In this document: positions 1 to 7,237 of the stretch, piece by piece
Position numbering within the stretch: position 1 is the first letter of the stretch
Layout: the number at the start of each line of letters is the position of its first letter
Assembly: GCA_030682505.1 (NCBI GenBank)
Contig: JAUXOH010000326.1
Span: 1 to 7,237, forward strand
Source: Candidatus Didemnitutus sp.
Lineage (GTDB): Bacteria; Verrucomicrobiota; Verrucomicrobiia; Opitutales; Opitutaceae
Length of the DNA: 7,237 bases
Direction of reading: 5' to 3'
The notes under the pieces: model-generated
Told to the model about the DNA's origin: nothing
Database searches by the model: none
What the model saw: the letters and a program-made list of their open reading frames with translations, nothing else
Made by a program: the position numbers and the translations under genes

Positions 1-1
1 A

Positions 2-2893
2 CAGGAAGAGCAGTCGCGCATCACGGTGGAATTCAACTTGGGCCGGAACGTCGATGAAGCCGCCAACGATGTGCGCGATCGCGTCTCCCGGGCGCGGGGC
101 CGTCTCCCGAGTGAAATCGAGGAACCACAGGTCACCAAGGCCGACTCCGATGCTTCTCCCGTCATCACCCTGTCGTTCAATTCGGATCGCTACAGCCGGC
201 TCGAATTGCGCGAACTCGTGGAGCGCATTGCGCTGCAACGGCTGCAGACGATTCCCGGAGTTGGCACCGTGGGAGTTCGCGGGCCGCGCTACGCGATGCG
301 CCTCTGGATCGATAGCGACCGGTTGGCGGCCCATCAGTTGACCGTGGCCGACGTCGAGAACGCCCTTCGCCAACAGAACGTTGAAATTCCGGGCGGCCGC
401 ATCGAATCCACCTCGAGGGAGTTTCCCGTCCGCATCGAAGGCCGCATGACCGAGGTGTTGGAATTCGAGAACCTCGTCCTCGCCACGCGGGGCGGACATC
501 AGGTGAAGTTTTCAGACATCGGTCGCGTCGAACTCGGGGCCGAAGAATACCGCTCGGAGAGTTATTTCAAGGGCAAGCCCACCGTGGGCGTGCAAATCCT
601 CCGCCAAGCCCAGGCCAATCTCCTCGATGTGGCCAACGGCGCGAAGGCCATGATCCCCCTGATTCAGGCAGACATGCCCGAAGGCGTGAATGTTGAGGTC
701 GGCTTTGACAGTTCGGTTTTCGTCGATCGCTCGGTGAAGGAGGTTTACCACACGCTCTGGCAGGCCGGCGTGCTGGTCGTGCTGATGATCTTCCTCTTTT
801 TGCGCGACTGGCGGGCCACCATGGTGCCGCTGGTGGCGATTCCGGTGTCGATCATCGGATCGTTCGCCGTCATGTCGGCGTTGGGCTTCTCCATCAATAC
901 GCTGACCTTGCTCGCCTTGGTCCTCGCGGTCGGCCTCGTCGTCGATGACGCGATCGTCATGCTGGAAAATGTCTACCGTCGCATTGAAGCGGGAGAGGAG
1001 CCGATTCATGCCGCGGTCTTCGGCGCCCGGCAGGTGGCTTTTGCAATCATCGCGACCACGCTGACCCTGGCGGCGGTCTTCCTGCCCGTTGCCTTTCAGA
1101 CCGGACAGACCGGACGATTGTTTTATGAATTCGGCATCACCTTGGCGGTGTCCGTGTTCGTCTCTTCCTTCGTCGCGCTGACGCTCACGCCGATGCTGTG
1201 TTCACGGATGTTGCGCGCGAAATTTGTTCAGGGTCGTTCGGTGCACGGTTGGTTTTATGAGAAGACGGAACCGTTCTTTGTCTGGTTGAATGCGCTTTTT
1301 GAACGCACCCTCAAAGGTGCGCTGCGCTTCCAACCGGCCATCTTGATCGCCGCCCTGCTCTTTACGCTCGGGGGCATGGCGCTCTACACGCAGTTGCAAC
1401 GCGAGCTCACTCCGCTGGAGGATCGCGGCATCTTCATGGCGAACCTGATTGCGCCCATTGGGGCGACGCCCGAGTACCTGCGGCTCTACTCCTATGACAT
1501 GGAGCAGACAATTCTGAAGGTCCCGGAGATGGAACGCACCTTTCATCGGACCGGGGACGGTGGTCGCGCCTTTGTTTTTGCCACGCTCAAGCCGTGGGAA
1601 GAACGCAAGCGCAAGACCCAGGAGATCACCGCCGACCTGCGCCGGCAGTTTCAACGGGAAGTGACCGGCGGTCAGGCGACGGCGAACCCGGTGCGGCCGT
1701 TCGGGCGCGGCCCCCGCGGAGGCAGCGGGGGGGTGAATCTGGTGCTTCTCGGCAGCGACTTCGACGAACTCCAGCGGCTCGGCAATGAGTTTATTGTGAC
1801 CATGCGGGAGAGCGGTCAGTTCCAACAGCCGCGGGTTGATCCGTCCCCGACGAAGCCCCAGCTCGATGTGCAGATCGACCGGTCGAAGGCCGCCGACTTG
1901 AAAGTGCCGGTGAGCGCCATCGCCTCGACGCTTGAATCCCTGCTCGGTGGCCGGCGGGTGACGGAATTTCAGCGCGGCAATCAACAATACTATATCATCG
2001 TGCAGGTGACGGATGAGAATCGCGCCACGCCCGGCGACTTGGGCCGACTTTACGTTCGTTCGACCGACGGCGTCTTCGTGCAACTCAGCAACGTGGTGAC
2101 CTGGTCCGAGAATACCGTGCCGGAGAGTTACCCGCACTTCAACCGCTTGCGGGCAGTCACCGTCTCCGCCCAGATGGCCGAGGGACTGACGATCGGTGAC
2201 GGCGTTTCCTTCATGGAAAAGTTGGCGACGGAAAAATTGCCCGCGGGTTACACCTATGCCTGGGACGGGGAAACGCGGGAGTTTGTCGAGAGCGGCAATG
2301 ACACCGTCATTCTTTTCGGTCTGGCGCTGGTTTTCACCTTTCTGATTCTGGCGGCGCAATTTGAGTCGTGGATCCATCCGACCACGATTTTTTCCGGGGT
2401 GTTCATCGCGATTGCGGGTGGATTGCTGGTGCTCTACTGCACACGGTTCTGGGGCGTGGCGATGACGGACAATCTCTTTTCCCGCTTCGGGCTGATCATG
2501 TTGATCGGTCTCGTGGCGAAGAACGGCATCCTGATTGTCGAATTCGCGAACCAACTGCAGGTGGAAAAGAAGATCGGTGCCGCGCAAGCAGCCTTTGAGG
2601 CGGCGGCCCTGCGGTTCCGTCCGATCTTGATGACGTCGATTTCGACCATTCTCGGCGCGGTGCCGATTGCCTTTGCGACCGGCGCCGGAGCCGAGACCCG
2701 CAATCCCATGGGGATCGTGATTGTGGGCGGCCTGCTGCTTTCGACCATCATCACGCTCTACGTGATCCCGATCGTCTACCTGCTGATGGACAAACTTTGC
2801 GTCAGGTTTACCGGTCGGAACAGCGCCCACGGCTTGATCAAGGCGAGGGAAATCGAGCGGGAGACGCAGTCGTTGCCCGCAGGCGCGCAGTGA
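2..2893 (+). CDS. RND multidrug efflux permease, AcrB/HAE1 family (5' end outside window)
   Basis: This is an inner-membrane, proton-driven pump subunit of a tripartite exporter (permease, periplasmic adaptor, outer-membrane channel). The reading frame is open from base 2, so the GTG at 26 is not the true start. The first codons already match the first periplasmic porter loop (VEFNLGRNVDEAANDV). Numbering codons from base 2, the TM2-TM6 block is at about 250-400, with the proton-relay Asp pair in VVDDAIV at 315-316 (AcrB D407/D408). TM7 is at about 443-465, the second porter/docking region at about 466-760, and TM8-TM12 at about 767-930. The relay Lys in LVAKNGILIVEF is at 840 (AcrB K940). 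Spacing to AcrB implies about 92 missing N-terminal residues, including TM1. All visible relay residues are intact, so the pump looks functional. The adaptor gene would be expected upstream, outside the window. The substrate cannot be read from sequence. It converges on typA. Confidence 0.96.
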   Translation, partial: QEEQSRITVEFNLGRNVDEAANDVRDRVSRARGRLPSEIEEPQVTKADSDASPVITLSFNSDRYSRLELRELVERIALQRLQTIPGVGTVGVRGPRYAMRLWIDSDRLAAHQLTVADVENALRQQNVEIPGGRIESTSREFPVRIEGRMTEVLEFENLVLATRGGHQVKFSDIGRVELGAEEYRSESYFKGKPTVGVQILRQAQANLLDVANGAKAMIPLIQADMPEGVNVEVGFDSSVFVDRSVKEVYHTLWQAGVLVVLMIFLFLRDWRATMVPLVAIPVSIIGSFAVMSALGFSINTLTLLALVLAVGLVVDDAIVMLENVYRRIEAGEEPIHAAVFGARQVAFAIIATTLTLAAVFLPVAFQTGQTGRLFYEFGITLAVSVFVSSFVALTLTPMLCSRMLRAKFVQGRSVHGWFYEKTEPFFVWLNALFERTLKGALRFQPAILIAALLFTLGGMALYTQLQRELTPLEDRGIFMANLIAPIGATPEYLRLYSYDMEQTILKVPEMERTFHRTGDGGRAFVFATLKPWEERKRKTQEITADLRRQFQREVTGGQATANPVRPFGRGPRGGSGGVNLVLLGSDFDELQRLGNEFIVTMRESGQFQQPRVDPSPTKPQLDVQIDRSKAADLKVPVSAIASTLESLLGGRRVTEFQRGNQQYYIIVQVTDENRATPGDLGRLYVRSTDGVFVQLSNVVTWSENTVPESYPHFNRLRAVTVSAQMAEGLTIGDGVSFMEKLATEKLPAGYTYAWDGETREFVESGNDTVILFGLALVFTFLILAAQFESWIHPTTIFSGVFIAIAGGLLVLYCTRFWGVAMTDNLFSRFGLIMLIGLVAKNGILIVEFANQLQVEKKIGAAQAAFEAAALRFRPILMTSISTILGAVPIAFATGAGAETRNPMGIVIVGGLLLSTIITLYVIPIVYLLMDKLCVRFTGRNSAHGLIKAREIERETQSLPAGAQ

Positions 2894-2897
2894 GATT

Positions 2898-2915
2898 CCG
2901 GGCACGGCCGCCCGG
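2898..2915 (+). other. Stem-loop just after the RND stop codon
   Basis: CCGGGC (2898-2903) pairs with GCCCGG (2910-2915) around a 6-nt loop, starting four bases after the TGA. No T-run follows on the plus strand, so this is not a canonical intrinsic terminator. It may protect the mRNA 3' end or be a weak or factor-assisted stop. The rest of the 2894-3025 spacer holds only the typA terminator. Confidence 0.4.
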
Positions 2916-2977
2916 TCGGCAGATGGAGACCGCGGGCGTGGTGTTTCCGTGACGAACAATGACGTAACCTGGGCAAC

Positions 2978-3003
2978 AAAAAGGGCGGCCGCTGGGCCGC
3001 CCT
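2978..3003 (-). terminator. Intrinsic terminator of typA
   Basis: Read on the minus strand, AGGGCGGCC-type arms (3003-2995 and 2990-2982) form a perfect 9-bp, almost all-GC stem around a 4-nt loop (2994-2991). A run of five U residues follows (complement of A 2978-2982). It starts about 22 bases after the typA stop. There is no T-run on the plus-strand side, so it serves typA and not the converging RND gene. Confidence 0.88.
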
Positions 3004-3025
3004 AGGAAAAACGTCGGGAAAGAAA

Positions 3026-4840
<1,815 letters not shown>

Positions 4841-4928
4841 GGGCCGAGGCACTTGCGAAGAGATAAAAGGGTCACGGTGCAGCCCGGTCCCGCGTAAGGC
4901 AAGAAGGAAGGTTGATTCTGCTCGGCGC

Positions 4929-5687
4929 TTATTTCGGCAGGTCCGCTGCGGCTGGCAAAAAACAGGTAACTTGCGTGCCCTTGCCCGCTTCGGACGCTAC
5001 CTCGATCGAGCCGCCGTGGCGGTTGATCGAGCGGAGTGCGATCGACAAACCCAGTCCTGTGCCCTTGCTCTTGGCTTTCGTGGTAAAGAACGGCTCAAAA
5101 ATCCTCGCCCGCACCTCGGGGGTCATGCCGGAACCGGAATCCTGCACGGTAATGGCCACGAAGCGCCGGTCGGTGCCTTCGGCGGGGGGCGGGCAATGCG
5201 CCGTGAGAAGGATCGTGCCCCCGCCCAGCATGGCATCGCGCGCGTTCTCGATCAGCGCGCCCAGCACCTGCACCATCTGGCTTTGATCAACCGAAATGGG
5301 CGGCAGGTTGTCGGCGGTAAGGAAGGAGACAAAATGGGAATGGCCGAGCGTGGCTTTGGCCGCCACCGTGGCCTCGTTCAGCAAGGCCGACACGGCGAGC
5401 GTTTCGAACGGACAGTCTGCGCGCGCGGACAAGGCGAGCAGCTGGCTCATCACCTTGGCGGCGCGTTGGGTCGCGATCTTGATATTGTTGACGTGCCGCG
5501 AAGCCTCGGGTGCTGCGCCACTCATTTCGATCAACGTCGCCGAACCCGAGATGGCTGCGAGCAAGTTGTTGAAATCGTGGGCGAGATGCCCGGCGACGTC
5601 ACTTAACGCCGCGATTTTCAGCTCGGTCAGCTCGTCAGTTGGATTGGGTTTGTCGTTGGCCGACGGAGTGGAAGGGGAATTGGTCAC
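4929..5687 (-). CDS. Soluble sensor-less histidine kinase (HisKA + HATPase_c)
   Basis: Two-component histidine kinase of 252 residues that should autophosphorylate on His and pass the phosphate to an unknown response regulator. The H-box is GHLAHDFNNLLAAI with the phospho-acceptor His at 37. The HATPase domain follows: N-box LIENARDAM (Asn 148), G1 DSGSGM (183-188), F-box IFEPFFTTK (196-204), G2 GTGLGLS (209-215). HDFNN is typical of NtrB-like and hybrid kinases. There is no transmembrane segment, PAS, GAF or receiver domain. Only about 20 low-complexity residues (Ser/Pro/Thr/Asn) precede the kinase core. The start is the GTG at 5687: an in-frame TAG lies three codons upstream, so no N-terminal extension is possible in this frame. 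A weak AGTAGG lies 6-7 nt upstream. Same strand as typA, 88 bp away. Its input probably comes from a partner protein or the cytoplasm (inference). Confidence 0.93.
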   Translation of the reverse strand: MTNSPSTPSANDKPNPTDELTELKIAALSDVAGHLAHDFNNLLAAISGSATLIEMSGAAPEASRHVNNIKIATQRAAKVMSQLLALSARADCPFETLAVSALLNEATVAAKATLGHSHFVSFLTADNLPPISVDQSQMVQVLGALIENARDAMLGGGTILLTAHCPPPAEGTDRRFVAITVQDSGSGMTPEVRARIFEPFFTTKAKSKGTGLGLSIALRSINRHGGSIEVASEAGKGTQVTCFLPAAADLPK

Positions 5688-5747
5688 CGTTGCCTACTCG
5701 AAACGGGAAGATTCACCGGCGCAAGCCAGCACCCCCGACGTAGGGGC

Positions 5748-5799
5748 AAAAAAAAGAACCATCGGACAACGCGCCGAAGCCAACTCATGCTCGTGGTTC
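5748..5799 (-). terminator. Probable intrinsic terminator at the 3' end of the large RNA
   Basis: On the minus strand, GAACCA (5799-5794) pairs with UGGUUC (5761-5756), and eight U residues follow directly (complement of A 5748-5755). Inside the helix is a smaller UCGG/CCGA hairpin (5777-5774 with 5765-5762). The loop is long for a terminator, so the outer helix may be the closing stem of a larger RNA domain. The U-run directly after a helix is still a strong 3'-end signal. It lies 60 bp before the kinase start and would separate that gene from anything upstream. Confidence 0.5.
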
Positions 5800-5850
5800 C
5801 GGGCAGAGATCGACCCCGACGCGTTGCCAAAGGGTTCTACTAAAGAATGA

Positions 5851-5878
5851 GGCCCGGAAACCTTGCGGTCTCCGGGCC
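5851..5878 (-). other. 12-bp hairpin with GCAA (GNRA) tetraloop inside the large RNA
   Basis: On the minus strand GGCCCGGAGACC pairs with GGTTTCCGGGCC around a GCAA loop, a continuous 12-bp stem with one G-U wobble (5870 with 5859). On the plus strand the same position is an A-C mismatch and the loop is TTGC, so the structure fits only a minus-strand RNA. GNRA loops commonly make tertiary contacts or bind proteins. There is no U-run next to it, so it is not itself a good terminator. Confidence 0.6.
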
Positions 5879-6146
5879 AAATTCGGGTGTGGGCGTTCGC
5901 CAAGCGCTCTTCCCCAATTACACCTGTTTGGCGCTCTCGCCGATTGGCGGGCCAGGTGTTTCCCGACGCTACTCATCGCGGCAAGCGATGCTTTCGGTCT
6001 CATAGCGGGACCGTCCCGTCCCTTTCAGGCGCAGGATCTATCGAGTGAGGCCTCTACGCTCGGTTCGGTGACCATCTGCCGATGGTTCGCTCGCCGGACG
6101 GGTGCTGGGACGCCTGTAAGGACACTATTCGCTCCGGCACCTTGAC

Positions 6147-6188
6147 CACGGGGACGGCCACCGCTTGTGGCGGTGCGTTGGCCCCGTG
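6147..6188 (-). other. Long 7+3+6 bp interrupted stem-loop
   Basis: Three stacked helices, CACGGGG/CCCCGTG (6147-6153/6182-6188), ACG/CGT (6154-6156/6176-6178) and CACCGC/GCGGTG (6159-6164/6170-6175), form one long arm with a 3-nt and a 2-nt bulge and a 5-nt loop. Both strands could form it equally, so the strand given follows that of the surrounding RNA. Confidence 0.5.
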
Positions 6189-6556
6189 CGACGGGTCTGA
6201 CCTCTTAACTCTCAGGCTGCTTTTGACTTACAGTTTGGTAGCCCCGTTTGGCGGGGCCGCCCAATCTTGGAAGGCTGGCGGGTTGTTGCCATCCCGCGCC
6301 ACTCCACGCGGCGATTCGTTCCTTGCGCTTCCAGCCGTTTGCATCAGCCGGATCTTTTGGAGAGTACAACTCTCCGGAACAAACCTCCACGTCCTGGTTT
6401 AGCAGTAGCAGCCATAACCCTCTGGGTAACTGCCTCAATGCAAGGCCTGAAACTGGCCTTGGACCTAACTCGGCTCGGTTCGCGGTTTCTAAGTTCGCGC
6501 CTTACCGCACAGTTCCATTGTCGCATAACTGGATCGGCTGCGACACCGTCCAGAGG

Positions 6557-6614
6557 AACTGGTGATATATGCCTGCTACTCCAATTGGAATAGTGGGGGA
6601 AAGTCGCACCAGTT
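6557..6614 (-). other. Nested helix domain near the 5' part of the large RNA
   Basis: An 8-bp perfect helix, AACTGGTG/CACCAGTT (6557-6564/6607-6614), encloses a 7-bp hairpin (6576-6582/6587-6593) with an AATT loop. Position 6579 with 6590 is a G-U pair on the minus strand but a C-A mismatch on the plus strand. Two internal loops of 11 and 13 nt separate the helices. Confidence 0.5.
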
Positions 6615-6651
6615 GCGGCTGCCCATTCCCCGGTTACCCGGGATTATCCCA

Positions 6652-6693
6652 GTCGCGCTCTCGACGGGTTTTTCATGCCGTCGCGCTCTCGAC
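6652..6693. repeat. Two identical 14-bp direct repeats, each with short dyad symmetry
   Basis: GTCGCGCTCTCGAC occurs at 6652-6665 and again at 6680-6693, 28 bp apart start to start. Each copy has GTCG/CGAC arms, so on the minus-strand RNA each gives a small hairpin with the same AGAGCG loop. Immediately beyond lies the ACTGTTC/GAACAGT hairpin (6692-6698/6706-6712). They could be paired protein-binding hairpins or DNA operators; the sequence alone does not decide. Confidence 0.55.
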
Positions 6694-6762
6694 TGTTCTA
6701 TCAAGGAACAGTGATAAAATGCGTCCGCTCAGAGGGAAAGTCACGGGTTTGTTCCTCCCAAC

Positions 6763-6800
6763 TTATTCACGCGGCGCCGGGCAATAATTCCGGTGAATAA
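6763..6800. repeat. Inverted repeat with 8-bp arms (TTATTCAC/GTGAATAA)
   Basis: TTATTCAC (6763-6770) and GTGAATAA (6793-6800) are perfect inverted arms. A further CGG/CCG pairing (6772-6774/6790-6792) extends the stem after a one-base bulge. It lies near the presumed 5' end of the large RNA, so it may be its first helix or a DNA operator at its promoter. Each arm resembles a DnaA box (8 of 9 positions of TTATNCACA). Confidence 0.5.
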
Positions 6801-6823
6801 CTTGTGGGCAGCCCCTTGCTCGC

Positions 6824-6839
6824 CGGTTGTTCACAACCG
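6824..6839. repeat. 16-bp palindrome (possible operator)
   Basis: CGGTTGTTCACAACCG has seven complementary base pairs around a central TC. It lies 24 bp beyond the previous inverted repeat and shares its TTCAC core. Its compact symmetry suits a dimeric DNA-binding protein better than an RNA hairpin. Apart from this palindrome I see nothing definable between 6811 and 6911, and no clear sigma-70 promoter. Confidence 0.35.
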
Positions 6840-6911
6840 CGCACGGTGGAACTGGCACTCTACTGGCCAAGCCTGACTTTCGATAAGCTTTTGGGGCAAC
6901 GGACTCACGAC

Positions 6912-6949
6912 AAAAAAGAGTCGAGCGATCCTTTGATCGCTCGACTCTT
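6912..6949 (-). terminator. Intrinsic terminator of the truncated minus-strand gene
   Basis: A perfect 15-bp stem (6949-6935 with 6930-6916 on the minus strand) around a 4-nt loop is followed by a U-run from the complement of A 6912-6917. It begins five bases after the TAG stop of the gene remnant, the expected place for that gene's terminator. The plus-strand side has only TT and no run. Confidence 0.88.
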
Positions 6950-6954
6950 GAATT

Positions 6955-7118
6955 CTAGTTCTTGGGCAGTTCCCTCAGGCGCCCAAGGGCGATCTCGAGG
7001 TTCTTGATAACTCTATTTGCCGTGTTTATGTCGGCTTGGTTGGTTGCTCGTTTAAGCAGCTTGTCAGCCTCTTTCTGAGCTTCGCAAACAGCCTCACGAA
7101 TAACTTCCGTAGCACTAC
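6955..7118 (-). pseudogene. 3' remnant of an unknown gene, cut by a probable insertion sequence
   Basis: This frame encodes about 54 residues ending in LRELPKN and TAG. The peptide is charged and probably helical (AQKEADKLLKRATNQ, then RVIKNLEIALGRLREL), perhaps the C-terminus of a helical or coiled-coil protein. I recognise no family. The frame runs on without a stop to the right window edge. The only start found, a GTG at 7146, lies inside the repeated end of the putative mobile element, so the natural 5' end has been replaced. A strong terminator right after the stop argues that this was once a real gene. Its base composition looks more AT-rich than the RND, typA and kinase genes, which hints at separate origin. 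It could also still be translated as a short chimeric peptide from 7146. Confidence 0.5.
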
Positions 7119-7125
7119 TGTCACC

Positions 7126-7172
7126 GGCCGGGTTAAATACAGCCACCTCGGGCCGGGTTAAATGCAGCCACC
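7126..7172. repeat. Two 22-bp direct repeats at the IS end
   Basis: Copies at 7126-7147 and 7151-7172 both run from GGCCGGGTTAAAT through CAGCCACC and differ at one base (A at 7139, G at 7164). They are 25 bp apart start to start. Their place just inside the TGTCA end suggests transposase-binding sites. Confidence 0.75.
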
Positions 7173-7177
7173 CTGAA

Positions 7178-7183
7178 GAGGTG
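7178..7183 (+). promoter_or_regulatory. Ribosome-binding site for the IS open reading frame
   Basis: GAGGTG lies 8 nt before the ATG at 7192 and supports that start. A second purine run, GGAGGT (7185-7190), is too close to 7192 but lies 13 nt before an in-frame ATG at 7204, so the later start is the alternative. Confidence 0.45.
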
Positions 7184-7191
7184 GGGAGGTC

Positions 7192-7237
7192 ATGAACGAT
7201 GGGATGGGGAGGACAAGAAAAAAGGTGCGATCGCCGG
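7192..7237 (+). CDS. Start of a probable transposase gene (3' end outside window)
   Basis: Only 15 codons are visible: MNDGMGRTRKKVRSP. The N-terminus is rich in Arg and Lys, as in many DNA-binding transposase subunits, but no domain can be identified. The start is supported by GAGGTG 8 nt upstream and by its place after the repeated IS end. The orientation runs away from the truncated gene. It could be IstA of an IS21-type element or the first small gene of another IS family. Confidence 0.4.
   Translation, partial: MNDGMGRTRKKVRSP

Larger units (their letters stand above)
5748..6810 (-). ncRNA. Candidate large structured non-coding RNA (about 1 kb, family not recognised)
   Basis: No frame here encodes a recognisable protein; the longest open frames are about 100 codons, overlap on opposite strands and have no family features. 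Many helices can be drawn instead: 5851-5858/5871-5878, 5920-5926/5953-5959, 5974-5979/5985-5990, 6071-6076/6081-6086, 6147-6153/6182-6188, 6235-6238/6261-6264 enclosing 6241-6246/6252-6257, 6359-6364/6370-6375, 6441-6447/6455-6461, 6519-6525/6539-6545, 6557-6564/6607-6614, 6629-6633/6638-6642, 6692-6698/6706-6712 and 6763-6770/6793-6800. The minus strand is favoured because loops become GNRA (GCAA, GUAA), two helix mismatches become G-U pairs, and eight U follow the last helix. The 5' end is uncertain; I saw no clear promoter. I found no tmRNA tag or tRNA-like end, no RNase P core (GAGGAAAGUC), no SRP loop and no group II domain V. Size and density resemble the class of GOLLD, ROOL and OLE RNAs, but I cannot assign it to any of them. 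It may be more than one RNA. Confidence 0.6.
7119..7237 (+). mobile_element. Left end of a probable insertion sequence (IS21-like termini), truncated by window
   Basis: The element appears to start at TGTCA (7119-7123), where the remnant gene loses its natural 5' part. Two 22-bp direct repeats follow, then a ribosome-binding site and a rightward open frame with a basic N-terminus. TGT ends followed by multiple subterminal repeats and then the first transposase gene is the layout of IS21-family elements (family knowledge). The family call is tentative because only 119 bp are visible and the right end and target duplication are outside. Confidence 0.5.

Noticed and set aside
1202..2959. A 585-codon open frame antisense to the RND gene
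   Set aside because: It mirrors the RND coding strand, has odd His/Arg/Gln-rich composition and no family motifs. Long antisense frames are expected in GC-rich coding DNA.
5694..5903. A minus-strand frame ending just before the kinase, considered as a lost sensor domain
   Set aside because: It is in another frame, crosses the U8 run and the GNRA hairpin, and shows no sensor-domain features. An in-frame TAG just upstream of the kinase GTG also blocks extension.
6462..6468. Integron attC-like core (GTTAGGT on the minus strand)
   Set aside because: The matching RYYYAAC partner at proper spacing is absent, and there is no integrase or cassette array.
6267..6593. A 108-codon plus-strand frame and overlapping frames on both strands in the structured region
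   Set aside because: They overlap each other, have no ribosome-binding sites or family features, and run across several perfect RNA hairpins.
6652..6693. CRISPR array
   Set aside because: Only two 14-bp copies with a 14-bp gap, no further units and no cas genes.
5748..6810. tmRNA, RNase P RNA, SRP RNA, rRNA or a group II intron
   Set aside because: No alanine-rich tag or tRNA-like end, no GAGGAAAGUC core, no SRP apical motif, no rRNA stretch, no 34-nt domain V and no reverse transcriptase. A GGGGGAAAGTCGCACC string at 6594-6610 looked like domain V but its arms do not pair properly.
6763..6839. Replication origin with DnaA boxes
   Set aside because: Only near-matches to the box, arranged as inverted repeats, with no AT-rich unwinding region and no dnaA, dnaN or rep gene. 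Kept only as a low-interest observation.

Overview
The window is a moderately GC-rich bacterial chromosomal segment with three well-conserved protein genes on the left (about 2-5690). On the right is an unusual 1.5-kb stretch that holds no convincing complete protein gene. The organism cannot be fixed from this sequence. An HAE1-type RND pump, a TypA/BipA GTPase, GTG starts and weak or absent Shine-Dalgarno sites at the typA and kinase starts point to a Gram-negative bacterium. The style of the TypA sequence makes a Verrucomicrobiota/Planctomycetota-type source my best guess, but a weak one.

Layout. Bases 2-2893 (+) are the 3' part, about 90%, of an RND multidrug-efflux permease whose N-terminus lies outside the window. 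It converges on typA (minus, 3026-4840), and typA ends in a textbook intrinsic terminator (2978-3003). Upstream of typA on the same strand, 88 bp away, is a small soluble histidine kinase with no sensor domain (minus, 4929-5687). The kinase and typA may be co-transcribed, but no partner response regulator is visible.

From about 5748 to about 6810 there is no plausible protein gene, yet the DNA is dense with perfect or near-perfect inverted repeats. Where the strand can be told apart, the minus strand is favoured: loops become GNRA tetraloops (GCAA, GUAA) and A-C mismatches become G-U wobbles. The stretch ends, in the minus direction, at a helix followed at once by eight U residues. I read it as one large structured non-coding RNA of about 1 kb, or possibly two or more adjacent RNAs, transcribed toward the kinase gene. 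It does not match the tmRNA, RNase P RNA, SRP RNA or rRNA signatures I know. This is the most interesting object in the window.

The right end looks like accessory DNA. A minus-strand gene remnant (6955-7118) keeps its stop codon and a perfect 15-bp intrinsic terminator, but its 5' part is cut off at a TGTCA sequence. Two 22-bp direct repeats and a rightward reading frame with a basic N-terminus follow. Together these look like the left end of an insertion sequence (IS21-like by its ends) that has interrupted the gene.
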